Source: Pegoplata infirma (Eukaryota > Arthropoda > Insecta > Diptera > Anthomyiidae). Taken from it: a stretch of 64,000 bases of DNA. The stretch lies in NCBI GenBank assembly GCA_963921195.1, contig OY992536.1:176522995-176586994 (forward strand). Reading direction: 5' to 3'. The notes under the pieces are model-generated. The model made no database searches, was not told the origin of the DNA, and saw nothing but the letters and a program-made list of their open reading frames with translations. This document shows positions 23,040 to 34,208 of this stretch, one piece after another; the first letter of the stretch is position 1; every line of letters begins with the position of its first letter. Position numbers and translations under genes: made by a program.

Positions 23040-23400
23040 AAAAATCTGAGTGACTGATTAGTGAGTGAGTCATTTACTTTTTGCGTGAGCTTACGTGATA
23101 AGATTATTTGATATGCCCAATTTTTTTTTAATTTGTAAATAATTTGTAAAAAAAATTTTTTGGATTTTTTTTTTTTTTTTGGTAAGAAAATTTTATTGCG
23201 TGAGTAGATTTCGCGTGACTCACGCGTGAGCGGGATTGAATCTAACGTGAGTCACGCGTGAGCGTGAGAAAGTTTTTTATTACTCACGTAAATATGAGTG
23301 AGCGTGAGTAAAAAAAACATTGTGTGAGTGAGTGATTCGATTATTTTTTGCGTGAGCGTGAGTGAGTGTGAGTCAAAATCCACTCACGCGCCCATCTCTA
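23040..23400. repeat. GTGAGTG-rich hAT-like fragment inside the Transib 5' region
   Basis: Dense GTGAGTGAGT, GCGTGAGCGTG and CACTCACGCG words ending in GCCCATCTCTA at 23400. This is the same right end as the MITE at 7233-7349. No left TAGAGATGGGC end is present, so it is truncated or rearranged. Confidence 0.6.
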
Positions 23401-23874
23401 CCATGTAAACACTTTTATAGGAACTCACGCGAAATAAAATAAAAAGAAAAAAAATATGTCCGGAAATTTATATCCCGTTTTAACGCGCCTTAAAGTTTAA
23501 AAAAAAACTAAAAAACCAAAAATAAAAAAACTCGGTTGGACATTAACATTAAAAGTAGATGACTGAAAATAATGAATGTTCCTACTAGGGTAAATCCATA
23601 GAGCTATGATAAACTATAGAAGCCTCCCACGATTTAAATGCAAATAATACTTAATTTTTTTTCATTCCTTCTAATATCCAATGAAAAGTTCCATCAACTG
23701 CAGTTTTAATAACAGTTTTTTTATTAATAAAAAATGTATCCACTCTCCTACGATTTAATTGCAAAGAGAACTATATTCTTGCCTATACCTTAAAATATCC
23801 AACTGTTTTCCACTGTTTTTTTAAACTACAGTTAATGTTTTAATATAAAACTGTTGCAATTTTTTTCATGCGAA

Positions 23875-25905
23875 ATGCTAATTACACGCAGAGAGTTATT
23901 TAAAGTTTGGAATAATGTCAATGGTGATTGCGTAAATACTGTCATTAATTATGTATTTTTGAAACTCGGATTAGCCATTGACCAAAGAAGTATTAAAAAT
24001 GAAAGGGTAAAAACATTATTGAGAACTCTGTGTATCAGATTTAAAGAAAAATGGATAGCTGCTAATCGCACTACCAATAATTTTGAACGTAAGAATCAAG
24101 AATGGTTAGACACATATATAGATTTTTCGTGTTTAATAGAGGAAGATGAACCAGGTCCATCAAAACCTCGTGGACGTCCTCCTAAAAGTTATTCAGAATC
24201 ATGCCCTTCTTCGAAAATATGTAAAGTGGCTAATCTGGTTGAAAGTTCAAGCAAAGAAGAATTAATGACTGCCACACGAATTTCTCTCTATAAAAGCGGC
24301 AAAAGAGATGCAGCTCAAATACTAGCAAATATAGACAAAACTCCAAAAAGGGCGTCTAAAATTAAGAGAGCTTTTTCTTGCCCGAAGGTAGAACCAATAC
24401 CGTATAGCCCAGATGAAGCATTATCTTTATATGTCGATGGAAAATATACTAAACACTCTTACTTGCTTATGCGATTAGGTGCCAAAAGCCGAAACTCAAA
24501 TATTTACCCTTCCTATAATGTCATAAGAGAAGCCAAAAAACGGTGTTATCCTGATGAGTGGGCAATATCTATAACAGATATTTCGGCTGAAATTCAACTC
24601 CAGAATTTAATAAATCATACTGTAAAAAGGATAATTGATGTACAAAAAGATATTTTAAAGAGGTCGCTTTCAACAAATACTTCTGGAGAAGTAACTATGG
24701 TTTATAAATGGGGCTGTGATGGTAGTGGTGGACATTCCACCTATAAACAAAAATATGCTGATAGCGATCAACATAAAACTGATGATCATTTGTTCGCTAT
24801 TTGTCTAGTTCCCTTAAAACTAAACCACAATGGCACTGTAATATGGGAAAATCCCCGACCTTCGTCAACAAGATTTTGCCGCCCTGTAAAAATTAAGTTT
24901 GAAAAAGAAACAGTTGAAACAATAAAACATGAAGTAGAATGCATGAAAATTCAAATACGAAATATCAAGCCTACAAAAGTGGAAGATCTTGAATTAGACG
25001 TAAACCATAAGTTCCACCTAACAATGATAGACGGTAAAGCTTTTAGCGCGATTTCAGACTCATCTACACAGTCATGTGGAATTTGTGGAGCTACACCAAA
25101 ACTAATGAATAATCCGGAAAAACTTGCAAATTTAAAACCGAAAGAGGAATTGTATGAGTATGGTCTCTCCACTCTACACGCATGGATAAGGTGCTTCGAA
25201 TGCCTTTTGCACATAGCTTATAGAATGGATTTAAAGAAATGGCAAGTACGTAGTGCTGAGGATAAAATATCTTTTGAGCAGAGAAAGAAAAAAATTATAG
25301 ACGAACTTAAACTTAAATTGCATATCCTAGTTGATATACCAAAGCCAGGGTTTGGAACCACTAACGATGGCAACACTGCCAGACATTTCTTTAAAAATCC
25401 CAGCTTGTCCTCTTCTATAACAGACATCGATGAAAGACTAATTACAAATTTAGGAATTATTCTTAGAACAATTGCTTGCGGATACGCAATTAATACTGAT
25501 GCATTTAAAAAACTCACTAACGATACAGCCACTTTATATTTTGAATTATACCCATGGTATAATATGCCCTCTAGTCTACACAAAATATTGTTTCATGGTC
25601 CTGACATTATAAAATTTGTTGGCTTGCCAATAGGCGTGCTTTCAGAAGAAGCAATGGAGTCGCGAAACAAAGATTTTCGGAATTATAGAGAGTTTAACAC
25701 CAGGAAAATGTCTCGTGAAAAAACTATGAGAGACATACTTAATACATTACTATACACTTCTGACCCAGTTATATCGTCCATTTCTCGATCGATTAACAAT
25801 GGACCTGTGGAACCTATTACCGATGACATCAGAAAATATCTACTAGACCCGAGTATTCAAGACTACCAGGAGGGATCTAAGGAATCAGATTCCGAGAGTG
25901 AATAA
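23875..25905 (+). CDS. Transib transposase (RAG1-like DDE recombinase), apparently intact
   Basis: Cut-and-paste transposase related to the RAG1 core; it would act in the nucleus on the CACAGTG ends of its own element. The ATG at 23875 (MLITRREL) is the first in frame, though the frame opens upstream, and gives 676 codons, in the range I expect for the family. Residue numbers are from this ATG. An N-terminal part to about 165 holds a GRPP patch (100-103) that may be an AT-hook. The catalytic residues, by alignment to RAG1, are D282 in WGCDGSGGHSTYKQ, D386 in MIDGKAF and E595 in AMESRNKDFR. The RAG1 zinc ligands are also present: CGIC (C401, C404) and LHKILFH (H569, H574, with the same 5-residue spacing). 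The C-terminus is acidic (SKESDSESE). There are no internal stops and no intron is needed. An AATAAA lies about 100 bases after the stop. Confidence 0.95.
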   Translation: MLITRRELFKVWNNVNGDCVNTVINYVFLKLGLAIDQRSIKNERVKTLLRTLCIRFKEKWIAANRTTNNFERKNQEWLDTYIDFSCLIEEDEPGPSKPRGRPPKSYSESCPSSKICKVANLVESSSKEELMTATRISLYKSGKRDAAQILANIDKTPKRASKIKRAFSCPKVEPIPYSPDEALSLYVDGKYTKHSYLLMRLGAKSRNSNIYPSYNVIREAKKRCYPDEWAISITDISAEIQLQNLINHTVKRIIDVQKDILKRSLSTNTSGEVTMVYKWGCDGSGGHSTYKQKYADSDQHKTDDHLFAICLVPLKLNHNGTVIWENPRPSSTRFCRPVKIKFEKETVETIKHEVECMKIQIRNIKPTKVEDLELDVNHKFHLTMIDGKAFSAISDSSTQSCGICGATPKLMNNPEKLANLKPKEELYEYGLSTLHAWIRCFECLLHIAYRMDLKKWQVRSAEDKISFEQRKKKIIDELKLKLHILVDIPKPGFGTTNDGNTARHFFKNPSLSSSITDIDERLITNLGIILRTIACGYAINTDAFKKLTNDTATLYFELYPWYNMPSSLHKILFHGPDIIKFVGLPIGVLSEEAMESRNKDFRNYREFNTRKMSREKTMRDILNTLLYTSDPVISSISRSINNGPVEPITDDIRKYLLDPSIQDYQEGSKESDSESE

Positions 25906-26243
25906 GTTGCAGTCACAATTAATAATATAATTATTTCTTTTATTATTACAATGAATTTTTTTATTACTATAACTTATTATTTTGTTTTTATAAAAATTTT
26001 AGTTAAATAAATATAGCATACACATAATACATCTGAGTATTATTTTCCTAGCAGATTACAATATTTGCCTACGGCTAAAATTTTATATTATTCTATTGAA
26101 AAAAGTCGAAAGACTGACAAATTTTTTTTAATATTGGTTCAAAATATAAACGTTGTTTAGTTTTAGTTTTTTTAGTTAAAGTTACGTTCTGAAATTTAAT
26201 AAAATCGCACCACACATATGAATATTTATAATTACTCCACCAC

Positions 26244-26376
26244 AGCGCCACCTATCGGGTCCATTTAAACATATATATTTTTTTAATGTCGAAACATACA
26301 TACACTCTGAATTGGTGTCTAATCGCACTGAAAATAATAACTTGTTTAAAAACTTGATACTAGCGCCATCTACCGG
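26244..26376 (-). promoter_or_regulatory. Two CTCF-like motifs in the Transib 3' region
   Basis: On the minus strand, 26244-26260 reads GATAGGTGGCGCT and 26362-26376 reads CCGGTAGATGGCGCT. Both fit the conserved CTCF core around AGRTGGCGCT and lie 118 bases apart in the same orientation. This is motif similarity only; binding is not shown. Confidence 0.4.
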
Positions 26377-26628
26377 CTCCAAAATGAAAAAAAAAATCGT
26401 AGGAGCTTGAATCGAATCTATGGTGTTAAATTTAGTTGGATAGCTCTCATGGTAACATTTGCACACACGATTATATATATAACGATATGGCATTGCTTTT
26501 TGGCACTATTTTTGGTAACCCTGTTGTGAAACAGGGTGTCTCATATTATAATTTTCTGAAAGCCTATATCCTTCGCTATGTTTTCTCTATTGAAGTTTTT
26601 TTGATCAGATAAATAGTTTACGAGATAT

Positions 26629-26667
26629 GATTTTTTGAACACCAGAATGGTACTTTGGCCCACTGTG
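26629..26667 (-). repeat. Transib 3' terminal inverted repeat, RSS-like
   Basis: Read on the minus strand: CACAGTG heptamer, then 22-23 bases including GTACCA and TCTGGTGT, then TCAAAAAATC. The spacing is the same as at the 5' end. Confidence 0.9.
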
Positions 26668-26672
26668 AAACG

Positions 26673-27640
26673 TCGGGAAAAAATTGTAATAAAAATTGTT
26701 TTTTATTTACATTGAGGAAATTTAGGCCCCATTAGCTTAACAAAAACATTAATTAATTCATCACTCTGGCCAAAAAAACTAAACAATAGAATTAAAAATA
26801 TTTTTTTATAGCCTATGAACTTTTTCATAGATTTCTGATTTCTATGAATTTGGTTCATAGATTCTATAAAGGGCATCATTGGCTCTAATGATTTTTTTCA
26901 TAGAACCAATGTACGTTTTCATAGCCGTAATGAACAAAATTCTTTCAGTGTAGTGCACAATAGAGTGGAAAAACTTTTTCGTTTTTTTTTTCGAATTTCA
27001 AAATCGTCGGGGTCGGAAAAGTTGCCCTTTAGGGTCATTATTAACACAAAAAATATAGAAACTGTATGGCAATGTCTTTGGATTCCTTTTTTGACTTAAA
27101 AATCAGAAGTTCCAAACAAAGCGAAAAACTATTTTTTTTTTTAATTAATATTTTTAAGCTTAATAGGGCCATTTTAAAATTTTATTATTATTATAAGTGC
27201 TATTCATTAGCAACGCATAGTTTTATTATAGATACCAAAATTTTAACTCTGAAAAAAGCTTTATCATCAAGTTGTAGTTGTTCTAAAACTATTTAATTTA
27301 AAATTTAAATTTAGACAAAAAAAAAATTGTAAATATAATAGCTGTATGAGTAAGGTGTGGGTCTTAATATTTTGTTTTTTTGGGTGATGGGTTCAAATAA
27401 CAACCATGTCTAACAAATATTTTTTTTTTTTAAATGCAGTTTTTTTAATTTTAAAATTTCGCAATTTTTAACAGATGCAAAAAATTTGAATTTTGAATGA
27501 AAGTTCTGCAAAATGTTATATTTTCTACTTTATTTCAAAAGTTTTAAGGCAAAAACCACTTTAAAATAAAATGTTGCTTATCGAGTTTTTACAATAAGCC
27601 CTTCATATGTATTTCGTTTAGATAATTTTTTTTTTTTATT
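26673..27640. other. PLE 3' remnant and an ATAAGTGCTATT-family repeat
   Basis: After the PLE remnant, repeated TTCATAG and CTATGAA words run to TCTTTCAGTGTA at 26950, which looks like a lone TIR-element end. 27180-27420 matches 48940-49170 and the reverse of 32090-32190 and 32640-32690 (AAGTGCTATTCATTAGCAACG, then ATGTCTAACAAATA). No gene seen. Confidence 0.45.
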
Positions 27641-28740
27641 ATTTTTCTAAATCTGAGAATTTTCCAATAGAAAAAATTCTTACAAGATAGAAAATATCAG
27701 ATGATAAAATAATGAATTTTTTTTTGGGCAAATGTCTCAGAATCTAAGACTTCTTCTTTACGAAAAATGTCTCAGAATCTGAGACTTATTTCGTATAGAT
27801 TCTAAGAACTTTTTTCCAGAGAAAAAGTCTCAAATTCTGAGACCTTTTACTATAGAGAAAGTCTCATAGTAAGCATTTTTGAGATATTTTTCCTAAAGAA
27901 AAGGTTTCAGATTATTAGATTTGTTCGTAATGAAAAAAATTTAGATTCTGAGACCATTTTTATAGAAAAAGTCTCAGACCTTTTTCCTATAGAAAAAATA
28001 TTAGATTCTGAAACTTTTTCTTAAAGAAAAAGATTCTCAGACTATTTTCCTATAGAAAAGGTTTCAGAATCTGACACTTATTTCTAAGGAAAAACTCAAA
28101 CACTCGCACCTTTTTCCCATAGAAAAAGTCTCAGATTTTCAGAGCTTTTTCTTAAATAAGAAAAGTCTAAAATTCTGGCACTTTTTCCCCTAAAGAAAAA
28201 GTGACAGATTCTGAGATATTTTTCCATTATTATAAGGCTCAGATTGTGAGAACATTTTCTTTCAGAAAATGATTCTGATTCAAAGACCGTTTTCCTATAG
28301 AAAAATTCTGACTGAGAACCTTTCAAAAAAAAGTCCCAGATTCTGAGATGATTTTCCTATAGAAATAGTCTTAAATTCTGAATCCTTTTTCTTATATAAG
28401 TAAAAAAAGACGAAGAATCTTAGACTTTTTTCTAAAGAAAATTCCTCAGAATTGGAGACCTTTTTAAAAAAGATAAAGATTTTGATACCTTTTTCCCAAA
28501 AATAAGTCTCAAATTCAGAGATTCTGAGACATTTTTCCTATAGAAAAAGTATCAGATTCTTAGACCTTTTTCCTATCAAAAAAGTCTCAGATTTTGTGAC
28601 CTTTTTTCCAATAAATAAGTCTCAAATTTTGACACCATTTTCCCGTAAAAAAGTCTTTAATTCTCAGACCTTTTGACTTTTAAGAAAAGATTCTGAGACT
28701 TTTACATTTTGGAAATTCTTTTCCAAAATTCCGAAAAAGA
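27640..28740 (-). repeat. 35-bp minisatellite array 2
   Basis: Strongly diverged tandem copies of the GTCTCAGATTCTGAGAC / TTTTTCCTATAGAAAAA unit, about 30 of them. The short frames reported by translation here are repeat artefacts. Confidence 0.8.
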
Positions 28741-28741
28741 A

Positions 28742-30069
28742 AATGTTTGAGGATTTGAAAAATTTGAGAAGAAGTCTCAGATTCTGTGAAAAAAAACGTA
28801 TTCTAACTAATTTTTTTATACCAAAACTCATAATAAGATTGACTGATATTTTTTACAGAAAATTCTCAGATTTAGTCACATTTTCCTTTGAAAATTTTAA
28901 AATTTTCTCTATAAAAATTTTCAGATTTTTTTCAATGAAAAATTTTCTGATTTCAAGATTTTTTTCCTTTAGAAAATTTTTTAGAAAATTTCCATCTTCT
29001 TTCTTTTTTTTTTTTTTTCTTTTTAAAACTTGGTCCCATTGTACCCGCGCATGTTGTTATAGATGACAAAATATTGTTTTGCACTTTTCAGTCTATAACA
29101 AAGTTCGATATTATTTGGAAATGATTTTTGTTTGCATAAAAAATTAAAATTTTGTCATAAATTACACAGGTTCACAAAATTTGAACTTTTTCAATTTGCC
29201 TGACCTTTGACACCTGATTTATATGGATTTTAGTGTGCTGATTCCGAATCTGTTATCCAATTTTTTCAATCAGCTCGCGTTCGCGAGCAAATCGCTGTTA
29301 AAGAGTCGAAAAAGTGCGTTTTTTACCAATTTTGCTTGGCTATAATTTCCAAAAAAAAATTTAGTGCATCAGTTTTAAACACGAACTTAACTATATTGGA
29401 TGCCGGGATTCCAAAACTGGTATTAGGTTTTTTCTGACAGCTTTAGTTTTCGAGTTATTAAAAAGGGCATAAATATTCAGACAAAATTACAGAGGTCATA
29501 AATTTAAAAATTTTATTTTAGCGATATCTCAAAAACTAAAGATGACTCAACAAAAGTAAGAGCATTTTTGGAATCAGCATATCCAATACACCTAAAATCG
29601 TCATTCACTTCTTGGATGTAAGACTAGTGTTGGTAAATATAGACTCACAAACATGCCAAAAATAGCCTATTTTCAAATTTTCCTTAGGTTATATCTCGAA
29701 AACTAGAGCTGACCCAAAAAAACGGTAGCCAGATTTGAAATCAGCGTACCCCTATTACCCAAAATTAGTTATCAGAACCCGGGCAAAAAAAAGTGTTGCC
29801 CTGTGTTATCAAAGCAAACAGCATAATTGCAAAAATTCGCTATATTTATTTATAAACTAAATTATTATTTTAATTCTAATTAAAATGCTTTTTTGCAAGA
29901 AAAGAAGCCAATAAAAGTTATACAATAATAATAATTTCAGAATAAAGATGCCAAAATCGCATTTTTTTGCATCTTTATAATATTTGTAATAAAAAAAAAT
30001 AAAAATTGGCAAACAAAAATATTTAGACATAGGTGGGATTTGAACCAATGTCCCAAAAAAACAAAATAT
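28742..30069. other. AT-rich stretch, nothing firmly recognised
   Basis: The first 250 bases are decayed minisatellite. 29860-30065 is a reverse copy of 49050-49260 and includes, on the minus strand, a B-box-like TTGGTTCAAATCCCACC at about 30029-30045. The middle part (29100-29800) has no gene or array that I can identify. Confidence 0.4.
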
Positions 30070-32070
30070 AAAACAAGTAAAAAAGTTAAATTCAGCCTTG
30101 CCGAATGTAGTGATACCCTCCACAATTTCAAAAAGATTATTGCAAAAAACCTTATTTAAAAGGAAATTACTTTTGAAAAAAAAAAAAATTTTGAAAAAAA
30201 AATTTCCGCGAAAAAAAATTTGTTAAAAAAAATCCGCGATTTTTTTCTTTTTTTGTCAAAAAATATGTTCGTACTTGTTTAAATACCATTTGGTGTTCAA
30301 TTATGTTCACATATGCCTACCAGAAGCCGAATTAAAGCATTTTGTATTTTTAGGTTATGTTGAATGTACTGAAATTTTTGAGGTGTGCTTACATTTTCGT
30401 TCATAACTTTTGAACCGCTGAACCGATATCGCTCAAATGCAATACCAAACTTCTCGGGAGAACTTCCAATAAATATGTTAAGTTTCAGTCATCTCTGTGT
30501 AATATTTTGTCCGCGACAGCATTTTCCACAGACAGACGGACAGACGGACATCGCTAGAATGTCTTAAAATCGATCGGGCATCATGAATATATATGGGGCA
30601 TTCCATGTGAAATCGGACACTTTGAAAAACTTTTTTTTTAGATTTTCCCAATTTTTTTACAGTTTTTAGTACCTTTCGAAAACTCCTTCGTGGTAAATTT
30701 TCAGATTTTTTTGATGACCCGTTCAAAAGATATCGAATTTTTAAAAATTGGTAGTTTGTTCCTTTACTCAAACTTCTTTTACTCATAACTTCTTCAATAA
30801 TGGTCCAAATTTCAATTTTTTTTTTTTCAAAATTTTTGTTTTTTTACGTACTTTCTAAAAAAAAATCCCACAAAATTCTTAAAAGCGCTCTAGTATGCGA
30901 TTTTTAAGTTTTATAATTTAAATCTCATTTTTGAAAATGTTTGTACTCTTCGATTTTTTTGAAATTTTTTTGTGTAAAACTTCTATCAATTCTACAAATT
31001 TTTTGCCCAGGAAGATCTTGGGATAACGATTATTACTATTTTTTAAAATTTTTTGAAAAAATTTTTTGTTTTGAAAAAATGTTGTAGGGTAAAAATAAAT
31101 GGGGGTCGGTCTCACAAATGACCCCTCTCGGACGCACCATTGGACCGGTAGAAGCTGATTAAATAAAACAAATTTACAAAAAATAAAAAAAATTGTATGG
31201 GGACCGCCTTAACAGTTAAAGATAGAGGGTAGGTGTGTTCAGAGAAAATGTTTGGACTAAAAAAATATTGTGGGTCGGTCATACATTTTGTTGCTCTAAG
31301 GGCACTATTTGGGCAGTTAGAGCGGTTGGAACAAATTTTAAAAAATGTCGTTTTGTGTGGGAACCCCCTTAGAAATTGGAGATAGGGTATTAGTTTGTTC
31401 CAAAGAAATGTTAAGACGTAAAAATTAATGGGGGTCGGTCTTATAAAGGACCCCTCTATGACGCACCATTGGAGCAGTAGACATGATTTTAAGATTGGAA
31501 AATTAGAATAAAATTTTTTCAAAAAATTTTAAAAAATAGTAATAATCGTTATCCCACGATCTTGCTGGGCAAAAAATTTGTAGAATTGATAGAAGTTTTA
31601 CACAAAAAAATTTCGAAAAAATCGAAGAGTACAAACGTTTTCAAAAATGAGATTTAAATTATAAAACTTAAAAATCGCATACTAGAGCGCTTTTAAGAAT
31701 TTTTTGGGTTTTTTTTTTTAGAAAGTACGTAAAAAAACAAAAATTTTGAAAAAAAAAAAATTGAAATTTGGACCATTATTGAAGAAGTTATGAGTAAAAG
31801 AAGTTTGAGTAAAGGAACAAACTACCAATTTTTAAAAATTCGATATCTTTTGAACGGGTCATCAAAAAAAATCTGAAAATTTACCACGAAGGAGTTTTCG
31901 AAAGGTACTAAAAACTGTAAAAAAATTGGGAAAATCTAAAAAAAAGTTTTTCAAAGTGTCCGATTTCACGTGGAATGCCCCATATACTTTATGGGGTCCC
32001 AGATCGATATTTCGATGAGTTACAAACAGAATGACAAACTTATACCCTCTATCACTAAGTGGAGGGTATA
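30070..32070 (+). repeat. Hairpin-ended fly interspersed repeat, copy D, interrupted
   Basis: Starts AAACAAGTAAAAAAG with the hairpin-like TTCAGCCTTGCCGAA. It has a GACAGACGGACAGACGGACA tract and CATCGCTAGAATG. After the insertion it resumes with TATACTTTATGGGGTCC and ends with the TATACCCTC...GAGGGTATA hairpin at 32041-32070. The palindromic element 30594-31982 sits inside ATATATAC. Confidence 0.75.
30594..31982. mobile_element. 1389-bp foldback element, TA target duplication
   Basis: Ends TGGGGCATTCCATGTGAAAT and its near reverse complement. The insertion point is proved by copy A, where ATATATACTTTATGG is uninterrupted; here an extra TA is present. Arms of roughly 490 bp (30594-31080 and 31500-31982) are near-perfect reverse complements. 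The spacer holds GGGGTCGGTC/GACCCC repeats. No coding capacity. Confidence 0.9.
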
Positions 32071-32185
32071 AAAAACACCTTATCCAAACTACTTTTAAAT
32101 AAAATGGTTTTAGAACAACTAAAACTTGATAAAGCTTTTTTAAGAGTTGAAATGTTGGTATCTATAATAATATTCTGCGTTTCTA

Positions 32186-32630
32186 GTAGTAGTAGTAATA
32201 ATTCTTTATTTTCAAAAAATTTTAATACAAAGATTTCACCTTAAAATTAAAGAAAAAAGAAGAAAGAATTTTTCGGCTTTGACATTGTCGTTAGCCGGAA
32301 AAAGTGGCTTAAAAATATAAATAAATATGTTTATCTCTATTTGAATTAATAACTGAATTCATCTATCAAAAGTTTTCTATATTTAATTGCGTTGATAATA
32401 TAATTAACAAGAATTTCGTAATTTAATAGTTTACCGTCTAAGATTTTTACTAAAACTTCTTCTGATATTGTTACGTTATTAAAATATTGCAATCTGAAAC
32501 TGTTTAAAATGGGGCATCTGCACATAAAGTGTTGAATGTTTTCTATTTCATTGGTATTACATAAAGAACATTCCTGTCTGATTCTTCCAGAGAACCTTGT
32601 GCCATTTAAAAGGATTAAGTCACAGCGAGC
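32186..32630 (-). mobile_element. 5'-truncated LINE insertion, 13-bp target duplication
   Basis: TTCTGCGTTTCTA flanks both sides (32173-32185 and 32631-32643). On the minus strand the element ends with a TTACTACTACTACTA tail at the left, a microsatellite-type LINE 3' end. It landed in the ATAAGTGCTATT-family repeat, whose halves are 32090-32185 and 32644-32690. Confidence 0.9.
32346..32630 (-). pseudogene. C-terminal fragment of a LINE reverse-transcriptase ORF2
   Basis: The last ~94 codons of a LINE ORF2. The fragment contains CSLC, then HFMCRCP, a CX2C...H...C zinc knuckle of the kind found after the RT domain in several LINE clades, and ends DEFSY-stop. The frame reads upstream into the duplicated host target, so the first eight codons of the apparent frame (up to 32654) are host DNA. 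No RT catalytic region remains, so this is a dead fragment. The clade cannot be set from this piece. Confidence 0.75.
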
Positions 32631-33749
32631 TTCTGCGTTTCTAATGAATAGCACTTATTATATTAATAAAATTTTAGAATAACCCTATAAAATATTAGTT
32701 TATATTTGAACATTACTGGAAAAGAGATTTTAGGAATTTTTTTTATTTTTTTGTCTTTAAAAAAAAATTTAGTTTGATTCTGTTTTTTTTTTTTTGCTCC
32801 AAAAATTGATCCACCTTATTGAGTATGTTCTAAAATTCGAAAAATTATTATATGTGGCGTATGATGAATATAAACTGCAACATTTGTTTGTCATATGTGG
32901 CGTATGATAAATGAGTAATAAAAGTAAATGATTTTGTCATATGTGGCGTATGATTAATATTAATCTTAAAATTTGTTTGTCCTATGGGGCGTCTAAATTT
33001 AATTTTTGCAAAATGTTAATATTTATTTATTATTAGGTAGGAAGCCTAAAGCTCAAATATAAATTTTCTTGTTAAAATATTTTAAGAGTTATAAACATGG
33101 GCAGTTGTATTTTTTTACAAAGAACATATTTGGATGAATTTTTATTAACATTTTGATGCAATAAAAAGTTATTTAAATTTTTTTTAAGTATTTTTGCCGA
33201 CCTCTGCAATTGCAACAAATAATTTTTGACCATAAAATTTAAGTTTAAATTATTAAAACAAAATATCTGTGGAGCGCGTATTTTAAGATTTTTTTAACTT
33301 AGCTTTTAGAAAGCTAGACAATTTTTACAATGAAAAATATTTTTCAAAAAATGAATGGAGAATTCCTTATGGCGAAATTTATTTTTTAATTATTAATTTA
33401 GGCAGATGCGGTTCCAGGGAGAAGAGAATGGGATTTCTCCCACACAAAATGATTTCAAAAAAAAAGAAAAGAAAAGGAAAAAAGGAAGGAAAAGGAACAA
33501 AGAAAGACCAGGATGTAAAAAAATCTAAGGAGAGGTATATGTATGTGTGCTGATGATTTATGTTAGCACATATGGCCTTTATCTATAGGAATTTTTTACA
33601 TTCTAAGGATAAAATGTTTCAGATTTAAAGAAATTTTATATAATAAACTTAAATGACAATTGAGTCGTGGATATATTCTAACCGAATAGCTTTCCTTATA
33701 ATTCTGTAAGGAGAAAGTATTAGTTTAAATGTTTTTTGTAGAAAAAAAT

Positions 33750-34200
33750 TCTCAGAATTTCAGACTTTATCTATAGAAAATATTTTGATACTCATTTGAC
33801 TCTGAATGTAAGAATATTTTGATTGAAAAATTATCTCAAATTTAAGGAAAAACATATATGAAAGGTTTTCCTTAGAAAATATGTTTCAGAATCTGACAAG
33901 AATTTTTCTGCAAACAAATTTCTCATAATCATATAAAATTTCTACAGCAAAAACGTCTCAGAATCTGAGTTTTTGTATGGGGAAGAAAAATTCCGAAGCT
34001 TAGATTTTTTATGAAAAACAATTTTAATATTTTTATAGGAAAGTGTATCAAAATCTATGTTTATATAGTAAAAATGTTTTAGAACTTTTCTATAAATAAC
34101 AAGTTCAGAACCTAAGATTTTTGAAAAATCTCTCAGAATCTGAACATTTTTCTGTTGGAAGATTCTGAGAATTTTATATCTGAAATTGAAAAATGTTTCA
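33750..34200 (+). repeat. 35-bp minisatellite in the left foldback arm
   Basis: Diverged units with CTCAGAATCTGAG and TATAGAAAA. The mirror copy is at 34870-35300 in the right arm. Confidence 0.7.
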
Positions 34201-34208
34201 GAATCTAA

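Larger units (their letters stand above)
22272..26667 (+). mobile_element. Complete 4396-bp Transib transposon
   Basis: The terminal inverted repeats match at 31 of the first 38 bases: both start CACAGTGGG and share ACCA, TCT, GTGT and CAAAAAAT at the same offsets. The host sequence AAACG is present directly before (22267-22271) and after (26668-26672), an exact 5-bp duplication. A 5-bp duplication with CAC...GTG heptamer ends defines Transib. One transposase gene lies inside on the plus strand. The 5' non-coding part contains a hAT-like GTGAGTG-rich segment (23040-23400) and GGTACTTTTT runs; the 3' part has two CTCF-like motifs. Confidence 0.95.
20116..26700 (+). mobile_element. Penelope-like element split by a Transib insertion
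   Basis: The 5' part is 20116-22271. The 3' part resumes at 26673 with TCGGGAAAAAATTG after the Transib and its duplicated AAACG. The join reads through GTCGA-loop-TCGAC-GAAACGTC, which resembles the structured motif often found in PLEs. The 5' end is truncated near 20100 against an AT-rich TAAATAAAAATGAAA tract. The true 3' end is not defined; 26700 is nominal. Confidence 0.8.

Noticed and set aside
23854..23874. TTG at 23854 as transposase start
   Set aside because: The first in-frame ATG is at 23875; the seven extra codons have no support.
25218..25583. 121-codon minus-strand frame
   Set aside because: Antisense shadow of the Transib transposase.
31112..31522. 136-codon minus-strand frame
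   Set aside because: Falls in the spacer of a foldback element and repeats the same DNA units; no family features.
32631..32654. First codons of the minus-strand frame 32346-32654
   Set aside because: They belong to the duplicated target site of the host repeat; the LINE begins at 32630.
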